Shown: one piece after another, positions 1 through 12,369 of the stretch
How positions within the stretch are numbered: position 1 is the first letter of the stretch
Layout: the number at the start of each line of letters is the position of its first letter
Assembly: GCF_000090795.2 (NCBI RefSeq)
Contig: NW_003546303.1
Location: 260,762 to 324,761, forward strand
Reading direction: 5' to 3'
Length of the DNA stretch: 64,000 bases
DNA from: Amphimedon queenslandica
Taxonomy: Eukaryota > Porifera > Demospongiae > Haplosclerida > Niphatidae
Notes under the pieces: generated by a model
Database searches by the model: none
What the model saw: the letters and a program-made list of their open reading frames with translations, nothing else
Told to the model about the DNA's origin: nothing
Made by a program: the position numbers and the translations under genes

Positions 1-860
1 ATCATTTTAACACATATGCAATTGCTTTAATGATTCCATTTGGTTCTTCATATGTGAAAAGTCTGATAGTTACCACTGCAAGTCCAATGTCAGAACTACT
101 AAATATGCTTTGTCTGTTTCATAAGTAGTGCCAATTCCAAAAATGACAACTTTGTCAAATTCCAATGAAGTATTGGCCAATATACCTGCATGCCATTTTT
201 AATTTGTATTTGGTTTTGCCTTCGATTAGAATTTGCATGAAAAGTGACATAGTCGTCAGAAGGATATTAAGCTCTTTTAATAACAATGGGCACTTTGATC
301 AGTCATCTATTTTATTGAAATCAGTCAAAATAAGCCATTTCTACAACAGGCTCACAATTGTTAGGTGCCATGATATCCACAATGCTCTTAAACCAAAGTT
401 ACAAGATAGCAATAGAGTGCTTCAGAGGAAGATACATGTTCCAGTGAAGTGGCTGACAAAGCCTTTTCCATAGCAAGAAAAAGATTACTTCTGTGAACAT
501 GCCTTGCCACAATAAACTTATCATCAGCATCCAATGAGGCAACATACAGGTATACTATAAATAGTATAATCATATAGTATGGTAATTGATCCACAATATT
601 AGTACTATTGACAAAGTAAATGGAGATAATGACAATGCAGAAGAACAGTGACTCCCATTCTTTGGCACACAGTGGCCCCCAGGCTAGGTAAATAAAGATA
701 GTCCTTGGTATTGTTAATTGATACGAAACACGAGCCAGCAGTATTACAATTATCGCCAATGGTATTGTTAATAGTGTACATGTATGTCTTTGCTTCTTTC
801 AAAAGTTTGGTAATTATAAAAATGGCAATTATTAAAATCAAGACATAAGACAAGGTCACA
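1..860 (-). pseudogene. Array gene copy 1, 3' part (cut by window edge)
   Basis: Minus-strand remnant of the unknown array family, truncated by the window start. The stretch at 388-759 contains DADDKFIVARHVHRSN and a following helix-like segment (MEKALSATSLEHVSSSEAL). The part from 1 to 380 aligns with the block at 18120-18520, so copies 1 and 4 form one subfamily, distinct from copies at 4.6, 9.8 and 27.9 kb, which have a longer acidic linker. Positions 560-860 read as hydrophobic segments in two frames, but these may be intronic. Frames are broken, and no start can be assigned. Confidence 0.55.
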
Positions 861-869
861 AATTTGTAA

Positions 870-1591
870 AATTAAAATCTATCAATTCCAAAAATTTTAA
901 CAATTCTACCCTCCAAAGTTATACCCACTGAACAGTAAATATTCTAGTCACAAATGTACAAATCACACTCCTATTCTTGGTGTTAATACTTTATGAATTT
1001 TTATCAATCTAAATTTATTTATTATAATCATTTTATATTTATAGACACAAAGATTATGATAAACTGATCTGCCATTAATTAATATAGTTACTAAAGCATA
1101 ACTATATTCAAGCAAACATAGTGGTATCATTTACGAAGTTTAATGAAAAATTTTTCATTACTACAACTTTAAAGTTGTTGTTCAAGACAAATCATCAGAA
1201 ATAGGGGCATCAATCAGATACGAGTGCAAAATTGCCAAGATGTACATGAGTTACTCCAAGTGACACAATGTTATGAACCCACATTAAAAATGTCAGTAGG
1301 TAGATCCTAGGTAGTACTTAATATGAAGCTTTAGTATTGACTAGCAATGTTTCTTCGCAAAACTTCAGCCATGACACCATCAACACTAAAAACTGTACTG
1401 TTCAATGTCTAATGTTAATGTAACCACAACAGCTGCATATAAAAACTCAAAGTTGTCTTCAGAAAAAGTACAGCGTTGCGAAAGTGTTAGATTAAACAAA
1501 AAACGTACACCACAGCAGCTAAACAGAACTACTCAAAGTCGCCTTAACACAACGTATAGCACTGCCAAAGCTTTGTATTATTGCCTTAGGC

Positions 1592-1623
<32 letters not shown>

Positions 1624-1799
1624 GAGAGAGAGAATTTGACCATACTTAAAGCATTCTTGAGTCACTCAAACAGGTATTTGAATCAGAAGAAGTCGTGCTT
1701 GAAAGCCTCTGATATTAAAAGAAGTGCTGAGTGCTCAAAAAATAATCAGAAAACAAACGGCCTTTACTAAATTATAGATTAAAACCTAGGACTAAACAA
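870..1799 (-). pseudogene. Array family block with TA microsatellite
   Basis: The stretch 1390-1800 repeats the family block (RNA-sense minus strand) found near 3060, 6010 and 12680, with the typical run ending in the TTTGAATCA motif at about 1812. Positions 870-1380 carry only weakly similar AT-rich sequence. A (TA)n/(GA)n run at 1591-1634 replaces part of the block. No intact reading frame is present. Confidence 0.4.
1591..1634. repeat. TA/GA microsatellite
   Basis: About 30 bases of alternating TA interrupted once by C, followed by a short GA run. It accounts for the tyrosine/isoleucine run in the overlapping forward frame, which is therefore not a gene. Confidence 0.9.
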
Positions 1800-4700
1800 T
1801 ATCTGATAGTTCTTTGAATCACGAGATATTTTAGCTACTTTGATAACTTCTAAAATGCAATAATTATCATTATACTTAAAATTTATAATTATAAGTGAAC
1901 AATGTATTGATTAGTGACCACACACACAGTACACTAAAGTCCTCGCCATTCTATGAGACTGTTTTGAAAAACTATAAAATTAATAAAATTGTACTATAGT
2001 AAGTAAAATGGCTTTCTTAATAATACTAATATGGACAACAGACATGAAGATAATGACAATGAAGAAGAGCAGAAACTCACAACCTTTAACACACAGTGCC
2101 TCCCATGCTAGTGGACCTGCTCGGGAAAATATTTATCACAAAAAACTCTTTACAAAACCTGGCCATAAAAAAGTCGAACAAAATTCAATGGAGAGTGAAG
2201 TTATTATTAACTACCTGGGGCATAACCACCAGGTTATTAATATAATTGATTTTGCCCATACGTTAATACTGTTTTAGATGGCAAAAAGCAGAATGTCACA
2301 GAAATAAAGCCCTGAAAATGACTATGACAACTGCCTCTGCACATGATATTGACAATGCTCTTACAAGATAGCAAATTGAGTGCTTCACAGGCAAAATATG
2401 TTCCAGTATGATGTCAGACAAAGAGTCTCTTCTTAGCAAATTAGATTACTTCTATGAACACACTTTGCCAAAAGTAAGTATTGATCAGCATCTAATGAGC
2501 CAACATGAGTTTGTTTTTGAAACTATTTAAAAGTGTACTATAATCGGTATAATCAAACAGCATAGTAACGGCTTTCACGTTACTACTACTATTGACAAAG
2601 TAAATGGACATATTGACAAAGCAGAACAACATTAAGTCCCATCCTTTAGCACACAGTGCCTCAAAGGCTACGTGAACTTTTCAATAACCAGCCAGCAGTA
2701 TTACAACTATTGCAAATAGTATTGTAAACAGCACTTGCCCCAGGTATAGCAAATTAATATAAAATGACGACAAGCAGTGAGGGTGAAAGAATGAGCAACT
2801 TCATGTATCAATTTTTCGTGGGTCACGAGCAAGCAAAACTATACATAGTGCATTACACACAACTTTTATTAAACTTTAATTTCTAAGAATTCATTTACAT
2901 GGTGCCATGCTAATTGCCATTATACAAGGTACACGTAGTGAACATGTTTTGGGACAATAAACTATTTATCAGCATCCAAAGAGCTAACATCAATTTCTTG
3001 AAGAAGTTCTCAATTATTGTTTGAAATGCCTCTTTTGCCGTCATTGGTTGATCAAAGTTTTCTGTAACCACATAAGCTGCATAATAAGGACTCAAAATTT
3101 CCTTTAGAAATAGTACATACAGCAGTGCTAAAGCCTAGGATTGGACCAAAATTTGCCTGAATAACAGACACAAACTTTCCTTTCTTTCATTCTCTCCCCT
3201 GTATTTATCTATGTCGTAATTATAGCCATACTTAAAGCATTCTTTGGTCACTTCACAGCTGGTATTTTGAATCAGTAGAAGTTGTATTATTTCTTGGCCA
3301 GCAAGCCTAAGACATTGACAGAAGTGCCAATTAAGTGCTATGAAAATAATTGAAATGACAAACAGTGTCCAATAAATTCTAAATAATAACGGATATCTGA
3401 TAGTTCTATGAATCGTCAGATTTTTAGCCTCTTTCATACAGTCTAAAATGCAAAAATAATCATTATACTGGCAATGCAGAACAGTAACTTCCATCATTTA
3501 GCACCATGCAGGCTAGGTTAACTTCGTAAGAATTCATTGACAAGATATGATGAACTCAAAACCTATTTTAACTTTTTTTTATATACACACATTTGTAATA
3601 ATAACGAAAAGGTGTACATGAACATGCCAGACTCCACAATCAAAATCTAAAAAAATAACTAAATGAGTGCTCAGCCCTTTCAAATGGTAACAGAGTGCAT
3701 TGTTAAAGCCAATCTTTATGGAGGCCTGACAATTGGTCATAACAATACCCACAATGGTATCTCTTTAGTCATGAGAAACATCAAGAAAATATATTTATTC
3801 AAAACAGATAACTTTACTAAGACAGTGTTTGGCACCAAAAATAAATTAGTTCCATTTCCTCTATATGTATATGATTTCATCATCTGTGCTTTAGGGAATG
3901 GTACTAAAACACTTAAGGTACTAAAACACTTAAAATGCAGAACAATCCACAATACCAAGAATCTATTAGTTTATTATATGGAATAAATGAGTAGTGGAAT
4001 ACCCTCCAACTAATGATACACCAACCAATTCACACTACAGCGGTGGAGAGTGCCAAATTATCCCAATGCCATGTGAAATGACATGAAATACATGTAAGCC
4101 CAGTATTGAAAATCAATCATGTAAACAATTATTCAGTATGCTTTTCAGAATAAGTTATTTTATACAGGTATGTTATCACGGTACATACGACCCTTACAAT
4201 TAAAATCATCATTATTTTCATCACTAAAAAAAATTTAAATGTGACAAAGGTTATAAGTAACAGAATTTAATACTGTTTTAGATGGCAGAAAGCAGAAACT
4301 TATAAAAATTAATTACTTAAAATGAGATATGCTAAACTTTTTCACCAAAAAGTATTACATAATTTTTATTGCTTTTGTATTGTGTGCAACAACTAGCTAT
4401 ACACAAATATAATGGCACCACTATTGTGACAAAAATCACAGACCACTAAACATTAACCCAAAGCAAATGAACAATTTAAATAAATGAGTTTATCTTCTTA
4501 ATTTCAACAAATTATATATATTAAAAAATCTTATTAACTCCATTTTGTTAAGTTACCACATACTTTGTAACTCATATGCAACTACTTCACCAATTCCTTT
4601 GGGTTCTACAAATTTGCAAAACTCCAATAGTTGCCACTAAGAGTCAAATGTCAGATCTACTAAATTTGCTTTGTCAGTTTCAGAGATACACCTAATCCCT

Positions 4701-5340
4701 AATATGACAATTTTGTCAAATTCCAAGTCACACAACAATGCCGTTTTGGCCAAAATAAGTGCACATTAACTTTTAGCTGATATTTTCTGGCATTTACCAT
4801 CTTGCTCTCTCCAGCAGTTTCCAGGAGTACCGTCAGCATCCTCTCTTCATTTGTGTCCTCATCCTGAGAATCATTCATCCTATCAACTACAATCCCACAA
4901 CTTTCCGTCTGGTCAAAAAAATAAGTCAGGTATAGAATTTGCATAAAAAGTGTCAGTCATCGGTAGGATATTTATCTCCTTTAATAACTAGGCTGTCTCT
5001 TTGGACGCATAGATCAGAAGTTATTACTTGTTAACTTCATGGAGTGGCATGAAAGGGCCAAGTATACTTTTGAAAGCCATTTCTACAACAACTGACTCAG
5101 GATTGTCAGGGGCAACCATTTTAACTGTCTCACAACAATGTTCTGCAACAATACTTGATGAGATAATGATTGAGTGCTTCAGAAGCAGATATATGTGCAA
5201 TGGCAGACGAAGCTTTTTCCTTGGCAAGAACAAATCATTACTTCTGTAAACATGCTTTGGCACAATAAACCTTTCATCAGGATCCAATCAGCCAACATCA
5301 CTTTGCTTCGTAGAAGTTTTCAATGATTGTTTGAAATGCC
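1800..5340 (-). repeat. Tandem duplication, unit A
   Basis: This unit and 6660-10610 share the same order of blocks: hydrophobic block, a block ending in a deleted RING exon (about 2113), a shortened C-terminal block (2270-2510), a 260-bp block, two further exonic blocks, an 850-bp block at 3530-4440, and a full C-terminal block (4560-5300). The offset between matching positions is about 4.89 kb, rising to about 5.23 kb after the site where unit B carries an extra MITE. Similarity by eye is high enough to align without gaps over hundreds of bases. This is a direct duplication within the array. Confidence 0.75.
3135..3497 (-). pseudogene. Array family exons with predicted membrane segment
   Basis: A 120-codon open minus-strand stretch. 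Its middle (YPLLFRIYWTLFVISIIFIA) is strongly hydrophobic and is followed by a Cys-containing segment (LLLIQNTSCEVTKECFKYGY). The same segment recurs at 8055-8237 (LLLIQNTSCGVTEKCLKYGY) and, more decayed, in at least six other blocks. Retention of the Cys pair and of frame in two units suggests it was once coding, perhaps a single-pass membrane segment with a cysteine-bearing juxtamembrane part. The protein family is not recognised. Confidence 0.4.
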
Positions 5341-5560
5341 TATTTCGCTGCCACTGGTTAGTCAAATACATAAATGTATGCCCCATTCATTACTAGTGAA
5401 TAGCATCCATGTTCAATTGGGACTAAGTCCTTTGGCAAAATATCTCAAAAGAGGTAATCCTGCATTGACGCTTCTTGTCTTATACATCTTGCAATGATGG
5501 CAAGTTCAGTGGTTAAGAGTAGCAGTTCCAAAATAGCAGGACTTAAGGAAACTAAACAGA
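4560..5560 (-). pseudogene. Array gene copy 2, C-terminal blocks
   Basis: Minus-strand copy of the unknown family. From 5' to 3' on its strand: a decayed N-terminal block (5560-5300) matching 28930-28730; an 87-codon stretch (5287-5024) with MDPDERFIVPKHVYRSND and ESVVVEMAFKSILGPFMPLH; then 81 codons (4944-4699) with an acidic linker (DRMNDSQDEDTNEERM) and the conserved ESKMVNARKYQL segment. The matching regions are 28280-28730, 27972-28184 and 9887-10090. Frames differ between segments, and at least part of the shift may reflect introns, since the 28-kb copy breaks at the same place. Not recognised beyond the family. Confidence 0.5.
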
Positions 5561-5699
5561 ATTTCCTACAAAATATAACTTAAAGCAATGTTGCAAATCA
5601 AATTATGCTATTTAAATGTATTATGTGGTATGTTACAAGCGCTAGGCCATAACTAGAAAAATTGTAAGTTCAAACTGTCTTTACAACATGTGAAATTAG

Positions 5700-6655
5700 T
5701 AGATACCAGATAATGTCATAATTTGTAGTACTCAAGTACACTCAATCAATGCATGTGTCATGCATTTAAACAGCAAAAAATTCCAACAAAAATTAAAAAT
5801 TGAGTTTCTTAAAAGGTAACTTCGTGGAGTATTTAAGCAGACATTGCACTGCAGACCCACTCTCAACAACACTGTCCTCCCAATGTGCTTTAGGCGAAAT
5901 GGCATCACATTTTTGTCCCAGAAAAAGGTAAAAGTTGTGACCCGCTACAGTTATAGATGGCAGTGTGCTCTTGTTTGTTCTGCCATAGCAGAATTAATAC
6001 TAAATACAGTACAGTTCAATGTCTAAAGTTTCTGTAACCACAGCAGTTGCACATAAAGACTCATTCAGATAAAGGATGGCGTTGCCAAAGCCTTGGATTC
6101 AATCAAAGATTAACGACATTTTGTCCTTTCTTTCTGTATATACATGTAGTAATTGTCACCATACTTAAAGCATTCATCAGTCATTCCACAACTGGCATTG
6201 AATCAGAAGTTGTTTAATATATTGGACAGCCAGCCTTAGACATTGAAAGGAATGCAAGTGCTATGGAAATAATGCAAATAACAAAAAGCCTCCAATCAAC
6301 TCTAGATAAAAACATAGGACTTAAAAATATCAGATAGTACATTGAATCATGACATTTTTTTTATTTCTTTGATAATTTCTACATTGAAAATAATACAACT
6401 TGGTCTTTTTTAACTAAAAGTGGGCAACTTTTTTTACTTACTATTATGATATTGGCAGGAAATTGTATGAAACCGAAATAATATTTGCACATATTTCTGA
6501 ACATACTTTTCATTTTTGACCATATCTAAATTAATTTATCCTTGATGCACCCAAAATGGTGTTTGAATCAGTAGAAGCCGTGCCAGAAAGCCACAGACAT
6601 TGAAAGGAGTGCAGAGTGCTTGGAAAATAATTGGAAAACAAACAGCCTCCATTCA
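5700..6655 (-). pseudogene. Array family fragment, duplicated at 12.4 kb
   Basis: Positions 5700-6400 align colinearly with 12370-13077: both contain a 130-bp block beginning near AGGTAACTT, a shared polypyrimidine stretch, then the family's exon-like blocks. This makes a second-order duplication partly independent of the 4.9-kb tandem units. Positions 6540-6655 repeat yet another copy of the hydrophobic block. No frame is open for more than about 60 codons. Confidence 0.4.
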
Positions 6656-8254
6656 ATTCTAAATTAAAACAGGACTAAACAATATCTGGTAGCTCTTTGA
6701 ATCATCAAATATCTTAGCTACTTTGATAATTTCTAGTATGCAATATTTATCTTCATACTTAAAGTTTATAATAATAAAAGTGAACAATGTATTGATTAGT
6801 GACTACACACTGAGTGAACTAAAGGCCTCCCAATTCTGTGACAGTTTTGAAAAACTATTAAAATTAATAAAATTATGCCATAGTCAGTATAATGGCTTTG
6901 ACAATATTACTACTATTGACAAAGTAAATGAACATAATGACAGTGCAGAAGAACACTAACTTCAATCTGTTACCACACAGTGCCTCACATGCCAGTGGAC
7001 CTGCTCGGGCAAATCTTTATCACAAAAAACTCTTTACAAAACCGGGCCATAAGGAAACATACATGTGACTCTAACAAAATTCAATGAAGCAAGAAATTAT
7101 TATTAACGACCTTGGCATAACCACCAGGTTAATGTAACTGACTTTGCCCATATTTTAATACTGTTTTAGATGGCAAAAAGCAGAATCCTTTAGAAATTAA
7201 AGCCATATAAAAGGCTACGACAACTGACTCAGCACATGATATTGACAATGTTCTTAAACCATACTTACGAGATAGCAAATTGAGTGCAGATATATGTTCC
7301 AGTATCATGTCAGACAAAGCCTTTTCTCATCAAAAAAAATTACTTATGTGAACACGCTTTGCCAAAATTAAGTTTTTATCAGCATCAAATGAGCCAACAT
7401 CAAGTTTATTTTTGAAACTGTTTAAAGGTGTACTATCATCAGTATAATCAAACAGTATGGTAACGGCTATCACGATAATACTACTGTTGACAAAGTAAAT
7501 GGAGATATTGACAATGCAGAATAGTACTACCATCCTTTAGCACACAGTGCCTCCAAGGCTAGGTCAACTTTTCAATAACCAGCCAGCAGTATTACAATTA
7601 ATGTAAATGGTATTGTAAACAGTGCTTGCTCCAGGTATACCAATTGGATACAAAATGACGACAAGCAGCAAGGGTTAAGTAGATGAGTAATTAAAATTAT
7701 TAATTTTTCATGGTTCACAAGCAAGCAAAAATATACACGGTGCATTACACAAAACTTTTATGTAACTTGAATTTCTAAAAATTCATTTACATAGTGCCAT
7801 GCAAATTCCATTATACAAGCTACATGTCATGAACATGTTTTGGGACAAAAAACTTTTTATTAGCATCCAATGGGCCAACATCATTTTTTTGAAGTTCTCA
7901 ATTATTGTTGGAAATGCCTCTTTTGTCATCACTGATTGATCAAATATTTCTGAAACCATATCAGCTGCATATAATGACTCAAAGTTGCCTTCAGAAATAG
8001 TACAGCACTGCTAAAGCCTTGGATTGGACCAAAAATTGCCTGAATAAAACACCATTATTCCTTTCTTTCCTTGTCTCGCCTGTAATTATAGCCATACTTC
8101 AAGCATTTTTCAGTCACTCCACAACTGGTATTTTGAATTAGTAGAAGTTTTATCATTTCTTGGCCAGCAATTCTTAGATACTGAAGAGTCCCAAGTGCTA
8201 TGAAAATAAATGGAATGACAAACAGTGTCCAATCCATTCTAGATATAAAACAGA

Positions 8255-8588
8255 CAGTGGCGTAGGCAGAGCAGCAAAAGGACAGGGGCTAGAGAATAGG
8301 ACTGGCAGCGCAAAGCGCGCCGCAATTTTGGCCACACCTCCTTATTCCGCACAAAATACGCCTTATTCTGTGTATTTACCATTTCTGAGTATTAATAATT
8401 TTTAATTTTAGTTTAATAATGTAACCATAATTGTTAAAATGGCTTGCTAGACTGCTGCTCCATGGACCACAGCTTTTTGAGCTTGTTTTTCTCTGTAATA
8501 GTTCCAGTAAGCCACAGGGGCCTACCAGGGCACAAATTATAGCAACTGGGGCCTGGCCCCAGTAGGCCCTAGTGTAGCTACGCCACTG
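8255..8588. mobile_element. hAT-type MITE (334 bp)
   Basis: The ends are inverted: CAGTGGCGTAG at the left and CTACGCCACTG at the right. Perfect 8-bp target duplications AAAACAGA lie at 8247-8254 and 8589-8596. CAGTGGCG-type ends with 8-bp duplications are characteristic of hAT elements. The interior is GC-richer than its surroundings and has no transposase frame, so it is non-autonomous. The paralogous site in tandem unit A (about 3385) lacks it. Confidence 0.9.
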
Positions 8589-9779
8589 AAAACAGATATA
8601 TGATATTTGTTTGAATCATCAGATTTTTTCAGCCTGTTTGATAATTTCTAAAATGCAATAATTAGCATTATACTGGCAATGCAGAACAGAAAGTTCCATC
8701 CTTTAGCACCAGGCTAGGTAAACTTCATAGTAATTCATTGACAAGATATGATGAACTCAAAACCTATTTTAAGTTTTCTAATAAACACATATTCATAATA
8801 ATATTAAAAAAAAGGAAGATATGTACATACCAGACTCAAAATTTAAAAGCAAAAAAATAACTAAATGAGTGATCAGCCCTTTCAAATGGTTACAAAGTGT
8901 ATTATTAAAGCCAATGTTCACAGAAGCCTCACAATTGGTCACAAAATTACCCTTGATGGTATCTCTCAAGCCATGAGACACATCAAGAAAGTTAAATTTA
9001 TTGAAAACAGATAACTTTACTAAGACAGTGATTGGCAACAAAAATGAATTAGTTCCATTTCTGTTTCAGTATCTATATATATATATGGTTTCATCACCTT
9101 CTGTGCTTTCGGCAATGGTACTGAAACACTTAAAATGCAGAACAATCCATAGAAACAAGAATCTAATTGTGTATTTCATGGAATAAATGAAATGTGGAAT
9201 ACCCTTCCACAAATGATACACCCACCGATTAACACCAGCAATAGCAGAGGAGGCATTGAGTGCCAATTTATCCCAATGCCATGCTGTGCCATAGTGCCAT
9301 GCAAAATGCCATCTTATACATGTAAGCTCAGTCTTGACTATCAATCAGATGTAAAAAACTTTTCAGTAAGCTTTTCAGAATTTGTTATTTAATACAGGTA
9401 CGTGATCATGGTACATACGACCTTTACCATCATAATCATCAGCATTATTCTCATTAATAAAAATTTGTTAAATGTCACAAAGGTTATAAGACTCAAAATT
9501 TAATACTGTTTTAGATAGTGGCAACTTATAAAAATTAATGACATTAAACAAGATCCGCTATACTTTTTAACCAGAAAGTATTACATGATAATGTTATTGC
9601 TTTTGTGTTGTGAGCAACAATTAGCTATACACAAATATAATGGCACCGCTATTATGACCAAAATCACAGTCCATTATAGCAGAACTAATCATTGGCACAA
9701 AGCAAATGAACAATCTTAATAGATGAGTTTAAAGAAATTATGAATATTACAAAGTTCTAATTAACTTCATATTCTTGAG

Positions 9780-10600
9780 TTATCACACATCTTTGTAACA
9801 TATATGCAACTACTTCACCAGCTCTATTTGGCTCGACGATGTGCAAAACTCTGATAGTTTTAACTGAAAGTCAAATGTCAGAAGTTTTAAATATGCTTTG
9901 CCTGTTTTAGAGATACACCAACTCCCAAATATGACAATTTTGTCAAATTCCAAGTCACACTACAATGCCATTTTGGCCTCAATAAGTGCACAATAGCTTG
10001 TAGCTGGTATTTAGTTTTGCTGGCCATACCATATTTTGTGGCATTTACCATCTTGCTCTCCCAAGCGATTCCCTGGAGTACAATCAACATCCTCTTTCAT
10101 TTGTGTCTTTATTCATTGTCTTCATCTGTTTCTTTAGCCAGAGATTCATTCATCCTATTAACTAAAATCCCCAAACTCTCTCTCCGGTCAAGCAAAAAAA
10201 CATGTAAATCAGGATTAGAATTTGCATGAAAAGTACAAAGTAATTAGTACAATATTTATCTCTGATAATAACAAGACTGTCTGATTGGACATATTAATCA
10301 GCAATTCATGGTAGACAGAAGTCATTATTTTTGACCTCGTGGACGGCCAAATATTTTCCAAAAAGCCATTTTAACAACTGACAGAGGAATATTTGATACA
10401 ATTTACAACACCTCAAATTGATGTTCTACAACTATACTGATGAGATAGTGACTGAGTGGTTCAGAGGCAGATATGTGTTCCCGAGCAATGGCAGACAAAG
10501 CCTTTTCATTAGCAAGGAAAAAGATTACTTCCGTCAACATGCTTTGCCAAAATAAAATTTATCTCAGCATCCAACGGGACAACATCAAGTTTCATTTCAG
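9780..10600 (-). pseudogene. Array gene copy 3, C-terminal blocks
   Basis: Minus-strand copy with the subfamily's signature: the segment KMVNATKYGMASKTKYQLQ (10090-9887) and, upstream on its strand, an ESLGILVNRMNESL-like acidic linker (about 10185-10130) and the FDADK/RSN block near 10570-10500. It is interrupted in several places. The conserved KYxxxxxTKYQLQ core is shared with the copies at 4.8 and 28.1 kb, which shows it is the most constrained part of the family. Confidence 0.5.
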
Positions 10601-10609
10601 AAACTTTTT

Positions 10610-11440
10610 AAAGGTGTACTATAGTCTGTATAATCATACAGTATGGTAATGGCTATCACAATATTACAACAATTGAAAATTAAATGGAGATATTAACAAT
10701 GAAGAAAAACAGTAACTCCCATCCTTTACAAGACAGTGCCTCATTCCCACGTTATGACACAATAATAGTCTTTCGTACAATTTCATTGCTACGAAGAAGT
10801 TGTGCAATGATTGGCAATGGTAATTTTACCAGTGCTTGCTCCAGGTACACCAAATGAATATAAATGATGCCAAGCAGTGAGATTAATATACATAGTGCTT
10901 TACGAAAAACTTTTATTTAACTTTAATTTCTAAGAATTCATTTACATAGTGCCATATGCCAACGGACATACAAGGTAGAGAACATGCTTTGGGACAAGAA
11001 ATTTTTATCAGCATCCAATGGGGCAACATCAAGTTTTGTGATAAGTTCTGAATGAATCATCAAAATGCCTCTTTTGGGCCTCTTTTGTCATTAATGATGG
11101 ATAAAATATTTCTGCAAACACAAAAGCTGCAAATACAGACTTGAAGTCACGTTCAGAAGGAGTACAGCATTGCTTTAGCCTTGAAAATTGCGTGAATATA
11201 AGTGTTTTGTTTCTTTCTGCATAAATATGTAGCAATTATAACCATACTTAAAGCATTCTTCAGTCACTCCACATTTAAATCGGTAGAAGTTGTCATTCTT
11301 TGGCAATCAAGCCTCAGTCATTGAAAGGAGAGCCAAGTGCTAACAAAATACTTGGACACCAAGCAGAGAGGTTGAAAAAGATGAGTAATTTAATTGATTA
11401 ATTTATCACGGTTGAGAAGCAGACAATACTATATACAGTG
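10610..11440 (-). pseudogene. Array family fragments
   Basis: Decayed copies of the middle blocks: a 260-bp block at 10600-10890, an exon-like block at 10900-11040 and the following block at 11040-11340, all in the family's usual order on the minus strand. A 68-codon open stretch (11235-11029) is the least damaged part but shows no domain I know. Confidence 0.4.
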
Positions 11441-11449
11441 CATTGCACA

Positions 11450-11805
11450 CATAGTCGTATCTAGCCTTCTCCAGCTACTAGGGCACTTAAATAATTATTC
11501 ATAAAATTAATTAATCATTCATATATCTAATTAATTATTCTATTATATCTAAATAATTAAGTGTACCTTTAACTATTGATTGGGGCAGTTTGGGCAAATG
11601 AATTTTAATATTTAAGACCTATAACTGCCCTGGTACTTGAATGGACACTTGTAACATTCAGGTTAGTGCTAAATTATTGTGGTTAACAGTGCTAACTATT
11701 GTGGTTAACAGTCCTCCCACTGTTCAATACTGTGCATAATATAATAACTAATGAATATAATTATGGCTGCAAGTTTCTACCGGGGCAAAGCCCGTGCTTA
11801 ACTTG
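11450..11805. mobile_element. Unclassified insertion in array block
   Basis: About 355 bp interrupt a family block: the sequence before it (ending in GCATTGCACACA) and after it (ACTTGAATTCATTT) are adjacent in other copies, for example near 2855 and 7765. The insert is very AT-rich, with a direct repeat of ATTGTGGTTAACAGT near 11678 and 11698. It ends in a short hairpin-like GGGCAAAGCCC near 11797. The hairpin recalls Helitron 3' ends, but no proper CTRR end is present, so the class is open. Confidence 0.45.
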
Positions 11806-12244
11806 AATTCATTTACAGTGCCATGCAAAATGCCATGATACAAGCTAGTGAAAATGCTTTGGGACAATAAAATTTTTATCAGCATCCAATGTGCCAACAT
11901 CAATTTTTTAAGACGATGTAAATGATTTTTTCAAATGCCTCTTTTGCTGTCACTGGTTAATTGATATAGGCCCCTTTCTCAATAGTGGGTGGTAGCAGCC
12001 AGCTTTATTTGGGACTAACTCATTCGGCAGAATATCTAAGAGGTTATTCTGCATGACATTCATGCAAGTTGCATCATTGCCAAGTTCAACAGTTGAGAGT
12101 GGCTGTTCCAAAATAGCTCGATTTAAGTCAACTACCAAGGTCAGTAATTGCAAAGAAAAACGCAATTATCCTTGGCCAATGACTTTCCATAGTATGATGA
12201 TGAGACAGCTTTCAAAAAAAGTTAGAGAGAAAAAGATGAACTGA
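11806..12244 (-). pseudogene. Array family N-terminal block
   Basis: The 71-codon minus frame at 12165-11950 contains AILEQPLSTVELGNDATCMN and NLLDILPNELVPNKAGCYH, which match AIFELPLSTIELANIPRHIK and CLDILPKDLVPIENGYYS in the copy at 28.8-28.9 kb. This identifies it as the N-terminal side of the conserved family region and shows that this part was coding when the copies diverged. The FDADK block follows at 11880-11905 after an interruption. Function unknown. Confidence 0.5.
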
Positions 12245-12369
12245 GTAGTGAAGTTCATCATTTTGGATTGAAATGAGAAGCACGAGAGATGGTGTGAGAG
12301 GTGCCCCCTTTAACATGGCAATAAATCCAATCAACAGATACAGTAGGTACTACACTAAATAACGTCTTT

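Larger units (their letters stand above)
6660..10610 (-). repeat. Tandem duplication, unit B
   Basis: Second copy of the unit at 1800-5340, with the same block order through the full C-terminal block at 9780-10600. It differs by carrying a hAT-type MITE (8255-8588) at a site that is empty in unit A (near 3385). The RING-exon deletion junction near 7000 is the same as in unit A near 2113, so that loss preceded the duplication. Confidence 0.75.

Noticed and set aside
1405-1770. 121-codon forward frame
   Set aside because: It crosses a TA microsatellite and is antisense to the array family blocks.
3663-3986. 107-codon forward frame, partly repeated at 9001-9186
   Set aside because: The similarity comes from the tandem DNA duplication; the family is coded on the other strand, and substitutions between the units do not favour this frame.
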